Below, piece after piece: positions 5,645 to 5,682 of a stretch of 5,682 nucleotides of DNA. The notes below the pieces were generated by a model, which was not told where the DNA came from, ran no database searches, and saw nothing but the letters and a program-made list of their open reading frames with translations. The DNA lies in the NCBI GenBank assembly GCA_943912835.1, contig CALTVJ010000091.1:1-5682 (forward strand), in the 5' to 3' direction. The stretch's first letter is position 1. Every line of letters starts with the position of its first letter. Made by a program: the position numbers and the translations under genes. This stretch comes from an uncultured Porphyromonas sp. (GTDB taxonomy: Bacteria > Bacteroidota > Bacteroidia > Bacteroidales > Porphyromonadaceae).

Positions 5645-5682
5645 CTGCTTGTTTTATGCACAAACATCAATTAACCCATACA
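5645..5682. other. Right-edge segment with nothing recognisable
   Basis: These 38 A+T-rich bases show no reading frame, signature or repeat that I can support. They probably belong to the intergenic space before the next gene. Confidence 0.5.

Noticed and set aside
5488..5670. A 60-codon minus-strand reading frame across repeat copy 2
   Set aside because: The corresponding frame in copy 1 is broken by TGA inside the 56-68 hairpin. Most differences between the copies in that frame change the amino acid, so there is no sign of selection on a protein.

Overview
The window holds one complete two-gene outer-membrane uptake operon of the Bacteroidota type: a SusC/RagA-family TonB-dependent receptor (532-3792, + strand, 1086 aa) followed 15 nt later by its SusD/RagB-family surface lipoprotein (3808-5367, + strand, 519 aa). 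This pairing, the LDDVVIIGYGTQKK signature, the lack of clear Shine-Dalgarno sequences before both genes and a TTTG / TAnnTTTA promoter all point to the Bacteroidales. A moderate-GC member such as Porphyromonas is my guess, but the sequence alone does not settle the genus.

Layout. Bases 1-141 carry a structured repeat element (copy 1), followed by a small 6-bp hairpin. Bases 142-454 are non-coding or nearly so. They hold a foldable segment at 185-253 overlapping a doubtful 25-codon ORF that has a strong Shine-Dalgarno-like sequence, and a near-perfect palindrome at 315-332. A Bacteroidetes-type promoter lies at 455-487, with a short A+T-rich leader to the receptor start at 532. After the lipoprotein gene comes an 18-bp perfect terminator hairpin (5388-5427), a weaker hairpin (5470-5492), a second diverged copy of the repeat in the same orientation (5496-5613), and a second long hairpin (5613-5644) fused to the end of that repeat. 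Bases 5645-5682 show nothing recognisable.

How it works together. The two proteins should form the usual 'pedal-bin' importer: the lipoprotein is a hinged lid on the cell surface that captures a substrate, and the TonB-powered barrel carries it into the periplasm. No glycoside hydrolase, peptidase, SusE/F-like protein, ECF sigma/anti-sigma pair or hybrid two-component sensor is in the window, so the substrate (glycan or, as with RagAB, peptides) cannot be read from context. The receptor lacks an STN signalling domain.

The least ordinary part is the pair of flanking repeats. They share a 27-nt identical block (29-55 and 5524-5550). Each is followed at the same offset by a hairpin whose arms differ completely in sequence but still pair (GGGTC/GACCC against TTTAC/GTAAA). 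They also show a matched G-C to A-T change in an outer inverted repeat. This is what a structure-conserved repeated element, or the DNA of a small structured RNA, looks like, and the two copies bracket a self-contained operon with its own promoter and terminator.
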